Assembly (NCBI GenBank): GCA_018396435.1
Contig: JAGTRG010000003.1
Span: 17,490-55,325, forward strand
Length of the DNA stretch: 37,836 bases
Direction: 5' to 3'
Source of the DNA: Candidatus Bathyarchaeota archaeon
Lineage (GTDB): Archaea; Thermoproteota; Bathyarchaeia; Bathyarchaeales; DTEX01
Notes under the pieces: model-generated
What the model was told of the DNA's origin: nothing
The model's database searches: none
The model's input: the letters and a program-made list of their open reading frames with translations, nothing else
Position numbers and translations under genes: made by a program
Shown here: positions 1 to 7,251 of the stretch, in pieces
How positions within the stretch are numbered: the stretch's first letter is position 1
Layout: every line of letters starts with the position of its first letter

Positions 1-1280
1 GGGAATCCCCAGGCTGCTCCAACGCAGCTTGAGAACCCGAATACTCTTGCCGCAGAGAGGAATAGTACCCACATTGTGAGTATTATGATCAGCGCGCCAA
101 TTGGATTTACGCCTGCAACTATTAGTAGAGCTATAAGAACCACTGTAGAGGCAATTATCATTAGTAGTGAAACTAAGCCTGGAAGAGCCATTTCTGTCGA
201 AGGCTTCTTGAACAGACCTTTGAAGTACGAGATGTTGAGGAAGAACCATGTTAGGATGAGCCCGATGAGCGAGCCTATCCACCATCCATTCCATCTAAAG
301 GGAAGCCCATTCATGAATGCATGGAAGCGGTTAGCCATCGTAGGGAGATCGCTATAGTACCCCATATAGAACGCTATTTGGCTCGGTATTAGCACACCGA
401 ATAGTGAGAAAACCCACATCGAAAACAGAATCTTCGCTGGGAATAGATAGAATAATATGTATATCATTGGATTCACTGGCAGAAATGCTATTACTGGAAT
501 CGCCGCTCCCACCGGTAATCTGGAGAAGTCCATTGTTCCTACGAACCATGGTAAGAATGGTTCCTTAGACCAACCGTAGATGTCAGGTATAGCCGGGTTA
601 AGGTTAACCGCAACTAACGGTAGAATCACTAAAGCCCCTAAAATAAAGCCCAGCAGGAAATACTTAAGTCTAGGATCCTCTTTTTGGCTAATCATTTGAA
701 TTTGCAGAGTGCCAGTTAGCGATGCTGGATATGGCAATTTTTCTATGCGTATCCAACGCTCCTCCAGAAGAGCAATCCAACCGACGAAGAAGAGCAGCCA
801 GAATATTGTGTAAGTTATCCACCACCCTAGAAATGGCGACCATCTATCCCATGGCACCGGGGCACGTCCCTCAGTTATTGGAACTATTTCAGCGGGATCG
901 CTGACTATTGGCCCGAAAACCCAGAGGTCTTTAATAGCCCAATTGCTTGGATGCCAATCATACTGCCATTGTCGGGTACCTGCAGCATTGTGAAGTATGC
1001 CGTAAGGTATCATGCTATAGCAGAATACAACAGACATCGCTGTGGCCGCATAAAGTAATGCGAGCGTTTGCTGCGAAACTGTTCTTCCCATAGCTTTTGC
1101 GAGCACTAGAACAATAAAGAGGACTATCATGGGAGCCGTGAATGATCCTATGAGTATCGACCAAGTCCATGATGGTGCAAATGGGGATGTAAGCACACCT
1201 ATTAAGCTCATCACAACAGAAACTACTGCTAGAGCCGCCCAAAGTGTAGGTGTTAAAACGCTTTTAACCTCACTACTCAT
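1..1280 (-). CDS. Polytopic membrane protein, N-terminal part, runs off the window start
   Basis: An uninterrupted minus-strand frame opens at ATG 1280 and stays open to base 1, giving about 426 residues with no stop, so the C-terminus lies outside the window. The start follows an AAAGGTG-like Shine-Dalgarno a few bases upstream. The translation is strongly hydrophobic with many membrane segments (for example about residues 13-30, 40-57, 64-85, 160-178 and 206-225). Between them is an extracellular-looking Trp/Pro-rich stretch at about 90-160 (RWSPFLGWWITYTIFWLLFF near its end), followed by EERWIRIEKLPYPAS. This look recalls the large uncharacterised transporter-like families DUF6784/DUF6785, distantly OPT-like, but that is recall and not demonstrated. 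Substrate unknown. It is divergent from the surface protein at 1427. Confidence 0.75.
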   Translation of the reverse strand, partial: MSSEVKSVLTPTLWAALAVVSVVMSLIGVLTSPFAPSWTWSILIGSFTAPMIVLFIVLVLAKAMGRTVSQQTLALLYAATAMSVVFCYSMIPYGILHNAAGTRQWQYDWHPSNWAIKDLWVFGPIVSDPAEIVPITEGRAPVPWDRWSPFLGWWITYTIFWLLFFVGWIALLEERWIRIEKLPYPASLTGTLQIQMISQKEDPRLKYFLLGFILGALVILPLVAVNLNPAIPDIYGWSKEPFLPWFVGTMDFSRLPVGAAIPVIAFLPVNPMIYILFYLFPAKILFSMWVFSLFGVLIPSQIAFYMGYYSDLPTMANRFHAFMNGLPFRWNGWWIGSLIGLILTWFFLNISYFKGLFKKPSTEMALPGLVSLLMIIASTVVLIALLIVAGVNPIGALIIILTMWVLFLSAARVFGFSSCVGAAWGF

Positions 1281-1426
1281 ACATTGACACCTTTCAAATT
1301 ATCCGATGAGTCTTTTCCCATTAAAATCAAATCCAGCAGAAACTATTTAAAACTTTTTACACTTGCAAAGATGTAAAAGCATATTAGCAGCCAAAAATTA
1401 AACTGTAACTTAGGAGAGGTGATTCA
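1281..1426. promoter_or_regulatory. Divergent promoter region between two envelope genes
   Basis: This 146-bp AT-rich spacer separates two divergent genes. A TATA-like box TATTTAAAAC sits at about 1344-1353 and can serve the plus-strand gene, which would give a leader of roughly 50 bases. GGAGAGGTGATTCA immediately before ATG 1427 is a near-complete anti-16S Shine-Dalgarno and fixes that start. On the minus strand, AAAGGTGTC precedes ATG 1280. No palindromic operator is evident. Confidence 0.5.
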
Positions 1427-2950
1427 ATGACTAGGAGGAATTTAGCCGTCATAACTACGGTTGTTTTTCTAATGGCTTCTCTGCTTTGCAATGCGCGCTT
1501 CTCTGCAGCTCAAGAAAACTACACTTATTACGGTGTTGTACCGTCAAAAATTTATCGTTATTTCCTTGCCGATTGGAATGCAACTCCCGGATGGATGAAT
1601 AGAGACGCGGGTTGGATCCTTGGTTTCGACACCGCTGGCTATGGACAAGGGGCAGTTGGCTTAAATGGTAGATTGGTTGCCTTAAAATCTCTGCTCGTTA
1701 TTGTAGCCTCAAATGATAATACAAACGTTAAGGTCTACGATTTAGCGTCAAACGAGCTGATCTCTAAAAAAACCTTAAACAGTATGGGAAGACATTACGT
1801 GTTACTTAATAATGGCACAAAGTTCAAGGTTGTTTCAGATAAGCATGTTTCAGTTCTATTGTTGAATTATCAGCAGCCTCCAGACGCCCCCAATCAAGGA
1901 CCACTACCACACTGCTTTTACACTTCTACTAACGGATTATTTGTAGGTAAAGAGTTTGTTCTCATGGCTTCTCAAGGAATAACAGGCACATCCTACACTC
2001 TATTGGCAGTAGAATCCTCTGAGATTAAAATAATAAGGGATGACGGATGGGAGCAGACATTAAAATTAGACGCGAATTATTATAGATATGTGCAATTAAT
2101 GCCCTTCAGAATCTACAAAATCACATCAACAGGCAATATAATGGTACAGTCGGGCTCAATCTCAGGCATAGGAGCACAGGACAGCACATGCTTCCCGATA
2201 CCATCAGCCGAAGGTGGATTTGTTGGAAAATTCTTCTTAACAAGAGCTTTTAAAGCCATAGAGTGGGGCTGGGATCCGGAGAGAGATTACGGATATAGGG
2301 CTCTGGCTGCTGAGGATACGCGTATTAAAGTATATGATTTGGAAACTAAACAGGTCATTGGCGAATATGACGTAAAGGCTGGATCAGGAGTCGGGTTTAG
2401 GCCAAATGCTTATGCAGTCGCCGTAATAAGCGACAAGCCGATTACATTATGGCACCTTCATAATGGCAGCATTATAAACTCGGCAGCTGGAGGCGGAGGC
2501 GGCGTATACGAAGGATATGCTAACGGCTTAATGTTTATAGGAATTCGCCCAAATGAAGAAGCCATAATACAGTTGCCGGCAGATGCGCATATAGAGGCTT
2601 ACTTCTTTGCTAAAGAAGAGACGCAGTTATATATTGATGATTTACGAGTAACCTTGCAACCGGAATCGCCATACCTTTTCACTCAGCCAGGCTTACACTC
2701 AGTTAAATCGAATAAGAATGTGATTCTGCAAATCAATGTTTGGCCAAGAGAACCAGAGTTTCAAGGATTATGGTTTAAGGGCTCAATAATACCATGCGTT
2801 GAAAAATTGAATGTCAATCCGGAGGTTACAATATCGTCTTTAGAAGGCGGCTTCCCAATCATGTACGTTATTGCTGGAGCGGCTGCAGTTGCCATAGTAG
2901 CTGCCGTAGCTGTCCTTCTATTAAGAAGAAGGGCAAGCAAACCCGGCTGA
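1427..2950 (+). CDS. Secreted, membrane-anchored surface protein with internal beta repeats
   Basis: The 507-residue product starts with a Sec-type signal peptide (MTRRN, then a hydrophobic core to about residue 28, cleavage near SAAQ). It ends with one transmembrane helix (about 477-498) and a short RRRASKPG tail, so it should be displayed outside the cell, anchored at its C-terminus. The ectodomain repeats a pattern of about 110 residues: VASNDNTNVKVYDLASNELI (about 91-110), LLAVESSEIKIIRDDG (about 191-206) and LAAEDTRIKVYDLETKQVIG (about 285-304). Each is followed by a segment resembling VVSDKHVSVLLLNY or VISDKPITLWHL. The architecture recalls IgGFc-binding-protein N-terminal-like beta domains, a tentative comparison. 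Binding or structural role unknown. Start chosen from the GGAGAGGTGAT Shine-Dalgarno. Confidence 0.8.
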   Translation: MTRRNLAVITTVVFLMASLLCNARFSAAQENYTYYGVVPSKIYRYFLADWNATPGWMNRDAGWILGFDTAGYGQGAVGLNGRLVALKSLLVIVASNDNTNVKVYDLASNELISKKTLNSMGRHYVLLNNGTKFKVVSDKHVSVLLLNYQQPPDAPNQGPLPHCFYTSTNGLFVGKEFVLMASQGITGTSYTLLAVESSEIKIIRDDGWEQTLKLDANYYRYVQLMPFRIYKITSTGNIMVQSGSISGIGAQDSTCFPIPSAEGGFVGKFFLTRAFKAIEWGWDPERDYGYRALAAEDTRIKVYDLETKQVIGEYDVKAGSGVGFRPNAYAVAVISDKPITLWHLHNGSIINSAAGGGGGVYEGYANGLMFIGIRPNEEAIIQLPADAHIEAYFFAKEETQLYIDDLRVTLQPESPYLFTQPGLHSVKSNKNVILQINVWPREPEFQGLWFKGSIIPCVEKLNVNPEVTISSLEGGFPIMYVIAGAAAVAIVAAVAVLLLRRRASKPG

Positions 2951-2993
2951 CGTGAAACTTTAAACCTCCCTTTTTTTCCATTCTCAGACAAGA

Positions 2994-3003
2994 TTTAAAT
3001 ATA
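2994..3003 (+). promoter_or_regulatory. TATA box of the permease gene
   Basis: TTTAAATATA lies 46-55 bases before ATG 3049. Transcription would be expected to start about 25 bases downstream, leaving a short leader that holds GTGATG, a Shine-Dalgarno match. This suggests the permease is transcribed apart from the surface-protein gene. Confidence 0.5.
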
Positions 3004-3048
3004 TCATATCCAATTTCCCTAATAGTATAGGCTAAAGTGTGATGCTGG

Positions 3049-3657
3049 ATGGGAAAGCAGCCTGAGCCCGGTGTTGGTGAGGTTGGAAGCATTAAGTTTC
3101 CAGTCAGTGAAGCATTTAAATATTGTCTAGAAAGCATAAGAAAGCGATTTACAAGAACCCTAATAACTTCCCTTTCGGTTCTTTTGAGCATAGCCTTCCT
3201 AGTTTCGCTTTTAACCATGGGTGAAATACTAAAGCAAATCGGTGGTAGCGGCGCTGAAGCCTACCAGATATGGGTGGCCATAATAGCACTGCTCGTATGC
3301 GCAGTTGGAATCGTTAATTCAATGCTGATGTCAGTAACTGAACGCTACAAGGAGATAGGTACAATAAAATGCCTAGGTGCGACTGACGGCGCTGTTCTAG
3401 AAATATTCTTAATTGAAGCCTTATTGCTCGGCATCCTAGGCGGAATAATCGGCGCAGTAGTGGGATGGGTGGCTGCCGTGGTAATTTATTATGTTCAAGG
3501 AATAAATGTGCTTTTCGAGGGAGCGATGCTCACGTATGTTCGCATAATTGGAATGGCCATAGGGATAGCTGCACTAATCAGCATAGCCGCAGCGGCTTAT
3601 CCAGCCTTTTATGCATCTAGGTTAAAGCCTGCAGAAGCCCTAAGATACGAGATATAA
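3049..3657 (+). CDS. Short MacB/FtsX-type ABC transporter permease
   Basis: The 202-residue membrane protein has a first helix at about residues 38-58 and three C-terminal helices at about 73-95, 123-148 and 165-188. Between helices two and three lies the cytoplasmic coupling loop (VTERYKEIGTIKCLGATDGA), and the C-terminus ends in SRLKPAEALRYEI. Both are hallmarks of the FtsX/MacB permease domain (PF02687). A typical MacB permease has about 400 residues with a 200-residue extracellular domain between the first two helices. Here only about 15 residues separate them, so this is a minimal version. No ATPase partner lies in the window, so it may pair with one elsewhere. The upstream surface protein runs in the same direction, 98 bases away; a functional link is only a guess. 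Confidence 0.85.
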   Translation: MGKQPEPGVGEVGSIKFPVSEAFKYCLESIRKRFTRTLITSLSVLLSIAFLVSLLTMGEILKQIGGSGAEAYQIWVAIIALLVCAVGIVNSMLMSVTERYKEIGTIKCLGATDGAVLEIFLIEALLLGILGGIIGAVVGWVAAVVIYYVQGINVLFEGAMLTYVRIIGMAIGIAALISIAAAAYPAFYASRLKPAEALRYEI

Positions 3658-3897
3658 ACTCTGATGAAAATGACACGCCACATTATAAATAGTTAAAGAC
3701 GATTAAGGCGACTTAATGAAACATCTGATAAAATGCTTCGCTCAAAATATTTAGCCTAAAAAACTCGGTCATTATTACGAAGATTACTCTATAAAGAGCA
3801 AAATTATACAAGCATATCCAGATAAACGCATGCTAGTTTAAAGTAAAATATTTTAACTACAACTGTATACAGATTATTTTTGTTAAGGTTGGTTTAA
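3658..3897. other. Intergenic spacer without recognised gene
   Basis: About 240 bp of AT-rich sequence between two plus-strand genes. TATA-like stretches occur near 3845-3855 (TAAAATATTTTAAC), about 45 bases before ATG 3898. No RNA gene or repeat was recognised. Confidence 0.4.
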
Positions 3898-4692
3898 ATG
3901 ACATTTTTCAATATAATTGATGTGAAGCCTGAAAACGTTGATTCTTTGATTCACCTATGTATTTCACCTGAAAGGCGAAGTGACCCGCTTTTTATTGAGG
4001 GGGCAAACATAAAGAGAGTTTGGGCATGTAAGTCTTTGGAAATGTTTGGCGGCATAGCTAAAATGGCGATTATAGACTCTAAACCCGTGGGTTTAATACA
4101 GTATCAGCCTAGGCCTAAAGAGAAAATTTTGGAGATAACCTGCATATTCGTTCCAGATAGACAGAACCACAGAAAGGGAATAGGTAAGGCATTATTGAAC
4201 GCCCTATTAGAAGATATGAAAAAGCCTAAAGCCTTCTTTGGGCATGAACGCCCCTTGGCGCTTGTCACATGGACGTTTCAAGTTCCAGGATATTATCCTC
4301 AAAACGAATTTTATCTGCGAATGGGATTCAAAAAGGTCAAAGAAGAAGACCCCAATTTGCTCTATTACCCATTGAAGGAAGGATACATCTATCGTCCCAA
4401 AGAAGAAAAGTTCATTCCCCAAGAAGAAGACAAAGGCAGGGCATTAATCTTCTATGATCCCTCATGTCCATTCTGCATCTACTTCACAGAACAAATAAAA
4501 AATTCAATAAAGGAAGCTGCACCGAATCTTCCAATAAGTATAATAAACGTGTTTGAGAAGCCCGAAGAAGTAGAGAAAAGAGGGCAAGTTCCATACTGCG
4601 CAGTAAACGGCAAACCTATAACAACATTCTTCATGGATAAAGAAAACTTTCAAAAAGAAGTTAAAGAAGCGTTGAAATACGCCTGGCACTAA
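3898..4692 (+). CDS. GNAT acetyltransferase fused to a YoaP/thioredoxin-like CPFC domain
   Basis: The 264-residue protein has two domains. Residues 1-165 are a GNAT acetyltransferase: strand EITCIFVPDRQNHRKGIGKALL carries the acetyl-CoA pyrophosphate loop (Q89-x-x-R92-K-G-I-G), and YLRMGFKKV (139-147) is the usual C-terminal GNAT strand. Residues 180-262 are a thioredoxin-fold domain: ALIFYDPSCPFC gives a CPFC redox motif at 190-193, and Q230-V-P232 supplies the cis-proline, followed by C234. The order matches the YoaP family (GNAT plus PF14268). A redox role coupled to acetylation is plausible, but the substrate is unknown. The start ATG follows a GGTTGGTTTAA stretch. Both motifs are intact. 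Confidence 0.85.
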   Translation: MTFFNIIDVKPENVDSLIHLCISPERRSDPLFIEGANIKRVWACKSLEMFGGIAKMAIIDSKPVGLIQYQPRPKEKILEITCIFVPDRQNHRKGIGKALLNALLEDMKKPKAFFGHERPLALVTWTFQVPGYYPQNEFYLRMGFKKVKEEDPNLLYYPLKEGYIYRPKEEKFIPQEEDKGRALIFYDPSCPFCIYFTEQIKNSIKEAAPNLPISIINVFEKPEEVEKRGQVPYCAVNGKPITTFFMDKENFQKEVKEALKYAWH

Positions 4693-5138
4693 CCTAAAAA
4701 CTAAACTTAGGAAATAATTTCTTGTAGAGGCGGGGTCTAAAAGTTCCCTGCTGAATTTGCCTAGATTGAATCATACATTGTATTTAGATTTTTTGAGCAT
4801 TTTTAGATGGTGGAAAATTTTGCCTCTTATTTCTCAATCTTTCACCGTTGTGGGTTATTTGCTTCTAGATTTTTGGCACACTTATTTTTATTAAGATTTA
4901 TCTGGAAAGAGGGGGAGGGGTAAGGTTTAAATTAGCTGAAAAAATGAGATAAATTTAATAAATTTTAACCAAAATTTTTAAGCATTTTTCAACCAATTTA
5001 AGGGATTTTATGATTAAATGAACGAACCTTTTTAGGAGATTTTGTTTTCCACTTCTCTCTAGTTATCTAAGGGAAAATTTTTACTAATCTATCTTTCCAT
5101 CTAATAACCTCATGTAATCTTTAGCCTTCCCTTTAACT
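4693..5138. other. 446-bp intergenic region between convergent genes, no gene seen
   Basis: Convergent 3' ends of the GNAT-YoaP gene and the ECF gene flank this stretch. It is AT-rich with several short T runs (for example at 4784-4802 and 4876-4890) that could act as archaeal terminators on the plus strand. A purine-rich patch GGAAAGAGGGGGAGGGGT occurs at about 4902-4919. I found no ORF with a credible start signal, no tRNA and no repeat array. Confidence 0.4.
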
Positions 5139-5732
5139 CTATCGCGTTATTTTTTGCCTTTCAGATCTCTCGCTAATCAGTGTAGCGATGAAGCTGTTAA
5201 AACCATTATTTCCTTTAAGTGCAGCCATAAGTATGCTCATGAATAATATTTCAACCCAAGCCTTAGGCAATATGAATACAAGCATACTCGCAGCACCAAT
5301 TCCAGCCAGAAGAGGCAGCAACATTGTGAAGTAAAATATGGTGTATAAGCATTCGGGAATGTAGGATGCTAACACTAAAGGGACGATTATAAGTGATCTG
5401 CAATCGCTTCTATTAACCCTTAGAACCTTGCAAAATAAGCCAGCAGTTAGTCCCGTTAAAGATTTACCTATGGGAAGCAGTATAATGGCAAGCCAAAAAC
5501 CATGCGGAGATAATGGACCATATTGAATGCCTGGAAGTACGCCTACGAGCATACCAGTTAAGAAGCCAAGCAAAGGTCCTCCGTAGAGCGAAGCTATAAA
5601 AGTTGGTATGTGGGATAAATCTATTGAGACGCCGGGAGCTATCTGCCCTAAATAATTAGATATTATAAACAAAATATTTCCTAACGTTCCCATCAAAGAT
5701 ATGAAAGCAATGTTTTTTGAGTCTAGATTCAA
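5139..5732 (-). CDS. ECF-transporter-type S component (vitamin/metal uptake), substrate unknown
   Basis: The product is a small integral membrane protein of about 197 residues with roughly five to six helices. It opens KNIAFISLMGTLGNILFIIS, contains LSHIPTFIASLYGGPLLGFLTGMLVGVLPG and ends in a basic tail. The length, the hydrophobic pattern and the loop (I)D(L)SHIPT..A.LYGGP.LGFLTG.L.G match substrate-binding S components of energy-coupling-factor transporters. No EcfA/EcfT genes are nearby, so shared modules must be encoded elsewhere. Start: a GTG exists at 5765, but it lies inside the TATA-like box CTTAAATAAG, while TTG 5732 is preceded by GGTGGTC at proper spacing. I therefore prefer TTG 5732. 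The FmdE gene upstream may share a physiological role. Confidence 0.7.
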   Translation of the reverse strand: MNLDSKNIAFISLMGTLGNILFIISNYLGQIAPGVSIDLSHIPTFIASLYGGPLLGFLTGMLVGVLPGIQYGPLSPHGFWLAIILLPIGKSLTGLTAGLFCKVLRVNRSDCRSLIIVPLVLASYIPECLYTIFYFTMLLPLLAGIGAASMLVFILPKAWVEILFMSILMAALKGNNGFNSFIATLISERSERQKITR

Positions 5733-5764
5733 TCTTAGACCACCGGGAGTATCTTTAAAGTACA

Positions 5765-5774
5765 CTTATTTAAG
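5765..5774 (-). promoter_or_regulatory. TATA box of the ECF S-component gene
   Basis: CTTAAATAAG on the minus strand is centred about 38 bases before the preferred TTG start at 5732. That predicts a transcript start near 5745 and a leader of about a dozen bases carrying GGTGGTC. Its position makes the longer GTG-5765 start unlikely. Confidence 0.5.
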
Positions 5775-5856
5775 AGTTTTTACTCAAAAATGAGTAAATT
5801 GTTACCAAATTTAAAGAGGACTTCGGCTAAAACAGGAATTATTAGTTAAAAGTCAG

Positions 5857-6309
5857 CTAAATCCTTGAAGAAAACCCCGCGTGGGGCGAGATATTTATAT
5901 CGAATAAATCGCTAATTGGCTTATTAATTATTTCAAGCGCTTTTTTCTCAGCCGCTTCCCTAAAGGGCATATTTCTAAGGCTTTCAAGAACCTCTTCTTT
6001 AAGAATCATCTTGACAGATTTATCATCCTTGATAATTATTAAGGAGAGCGGTTTTCCCCTCTTAATTTTGATATTTCTTTTTCCCATCGTGCATCCGGTG
6101 GCAACTTGAACACCATCGACAAAGCATGAGTATGGCGGTTTAGGTTCTGTTTCAACTATCGCTCTAGTTTTAAAGCAATCCTTCCCTAGAACTTCATTGG
6201 CAAATAAACCTGCTTTTAAACCTAGCGCAAGGAAGGGACCAAGATGACCGTGAAACCTTACTGCATCTCTTAAAAGGTCATCTGTAATTGCCTCAGTTGA
6301 TTGGGACAA
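5857..6309 (-). CDS. FmdE family protein (formylmethanofuran dehydrogenase subunit E-like)
   Basis: This 150-residue protein is an FmdE domain (PF02663): FHGHLGPFLALGLKAG at residues 19-34 gives the conserved HGHxGP metal-site motif, and SCFVDGVQVATGCTMGKRNI (60-79) gives the conserved C61 and C73 of the CxDGxQxATGCTxGK motif. FmdE proteins co-occur with molybdenum/tungsten formylmethanofuran dehydrogenases, but many are stand-alone and of unknown role. It lacks the C-terminal zinc-ribbon seen in longer versions. The start is TTG 6309, preceded by GGTGAACGGGAA. The gene sits between the AEP gene (60 bp) and the ECF S component (about 125 bp). A link to metal or cofactor uptake is inference. 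Confidence 0.85.
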   Translation of the reverse strand: MSQSTEAITDDLLRDAVRFHGHLGPFLALGLKAGLFANEVLGKDCFKTRAIVETEPKPPYSCFVDGVQVATGCTMGKRNIKIKRGKPLSLIIIKDDKSVKMILKEEVLESLRNMPFREAAEKKALEIINKPISDLFDINISPHAGFSSRI

Positions 6310-6369
6310 TTCCCGTTCACCATACCAGTTTGTCTTAAAGTGTTACAATTTCATATAAAAGTGTTACTC

Positions 6370-7251
6370 TTAATGCTCGTCATTCTCAAACTTCTTTAAC
6401 CATTCAAGTATCTGCTTATCAAGCGGCTTCTTAGTTCTCCCAGATCTGCGTCTGAATTTAAGCGGGTATCCTCCAATCGCAGCGTGAGCTGCCTCTGCCA
6501 GCCTATCAACTTCGCCTTCTCTAAATTCGCGCCATCTAGGATTATGCCTAAAATTTTGCGGGCTAATCCATTCAGGCGTAAATTCTTCAACCTCTCCGGG
6601 CTTCATACACACGCATACCGCATCGATCTCTCTATGCAGGCTTAATGGGCATGTGAAGACTCTTGACGGATCCATTTTATTCTCGACCTTTATCTGTCCA
6701 TTAGAGGACAATTCTAGAATTTTTAATGAAAGCTTAGAGATCGTATACTCAGTTATGGCATATGCTAGGTCTAGGGGATTACGCCCTTGATCATGGTCTC
6801 TAAGAATATCCTCAGATATTCCTCTCTCATTTATGTGGACATGGCATCCATTGCCAGACCATTTAATGTAAATTGATTTCTCGATGCCCCAATTGTTTAG
6901 AAAGTTGATTATTTCTTTAGCAACGGCTAATGTTTCTTTCCATCTTGATAGATTACTGTCAATATCCCATGTTGGTGTGCAATAAGCGATGTTAAGCGGA
7001 TCGTAGACGTCTTCAATAACTTGCAATCTATTATAAATATTAGCTGTCGCATAAACAGATCTTAAGTTAGCGCCAAGCCTCGTTAAATCATCAGGATCTC
7101 TCATTTTAATAGGCTTTCCTCTCAAGTATCTTCTGAAGATCAGGTTGCCTGATGAGTCTACATGATGAAGGGCGACCCATCTTCCCCTGCAGAAATCATA
7201 TATCTCTCTTTGAACTTCAGATTTGGAGTAATGTTCTGATGGAGCGATCAA
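6370..7251 (-). CDS. AEP-superfamily (PriS-like) primase/polymerase-fold protein
   Basis: The 293-residue protein shows the three archaeo-eukaryotic primase signatures in order. Motif I is the metal-binding DID at 96-98 in CTPTWDIDS. Motif II is SGNGCHVHI at 132-140, the sGxxGxHxhi nucleotide-binding signature. Motif III is the region around D194-P-S-R197...CPLSLHRE (201-208), which resembles the R-x-x-(G/P)SLH segment of PriS and LigD-type polymerases. It is shorter than canonical archaeal PriS (roughly 330-400 residues) and its N-terminus does not resemble it, so I regard it as a divergent AEP and not the replicative primase. Its start overlaps the end of the KaiC-like gene by four bases (ATGA), implying translational coupling. 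Activity, template and partner are not known. Confidence 0.75.
   Translation of the reverse strand: MIAPSEHYSKSEVQREIYDFCRGRWVALHHVDSSGNLIFRRYLRGKPIKMRDPDDLTRLGANLRSVYATANIYNRLQVIEDVYDPLNIAYCTPTWDIDSNLSRWKETLAVAKEIINFLNNWGIEKSIYIKWSGNGCHVHINERGISEDILRDHDQGRNPLDLAYAITEYTISKLSLKILELSSNGQIKVENKMDPSRVFTCPLSLHREIDAVCVCMKPGEVEEFTPEWISPQNFRHNPRWREFREGEVDRLAEAAHAAIGGYPLKFRRRSGRTKKPLDKQILEWLKKFENDEH

Noticed and set aside
76-357. 93-codon plus-strand frame near the window start
   Set aside because: Antisense to the long minus-strand membrane-protein frame, which has coherent helices and a good ribosome-binding site.
2868-3218. 116-codon minus-strand frame
   Set aside because: Overlaps the ends of two well-supported plus-strand genes and the promoter between them; no family resemblance.
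4902-4919. GGAAAGAGGGGGAGGGGT as a mini-ORB
   Set aside because: Purine run without the dyad part, far from cdc6; a similar GGGGGAGGGG occurs near 20250, so it is likely composition.
5733-5765. GTG 5765 as start of the ECF S component
   Set aside because: The GTG is inside the TATA-like box, and TTG 5732 has GGTGGTC at the right distance.
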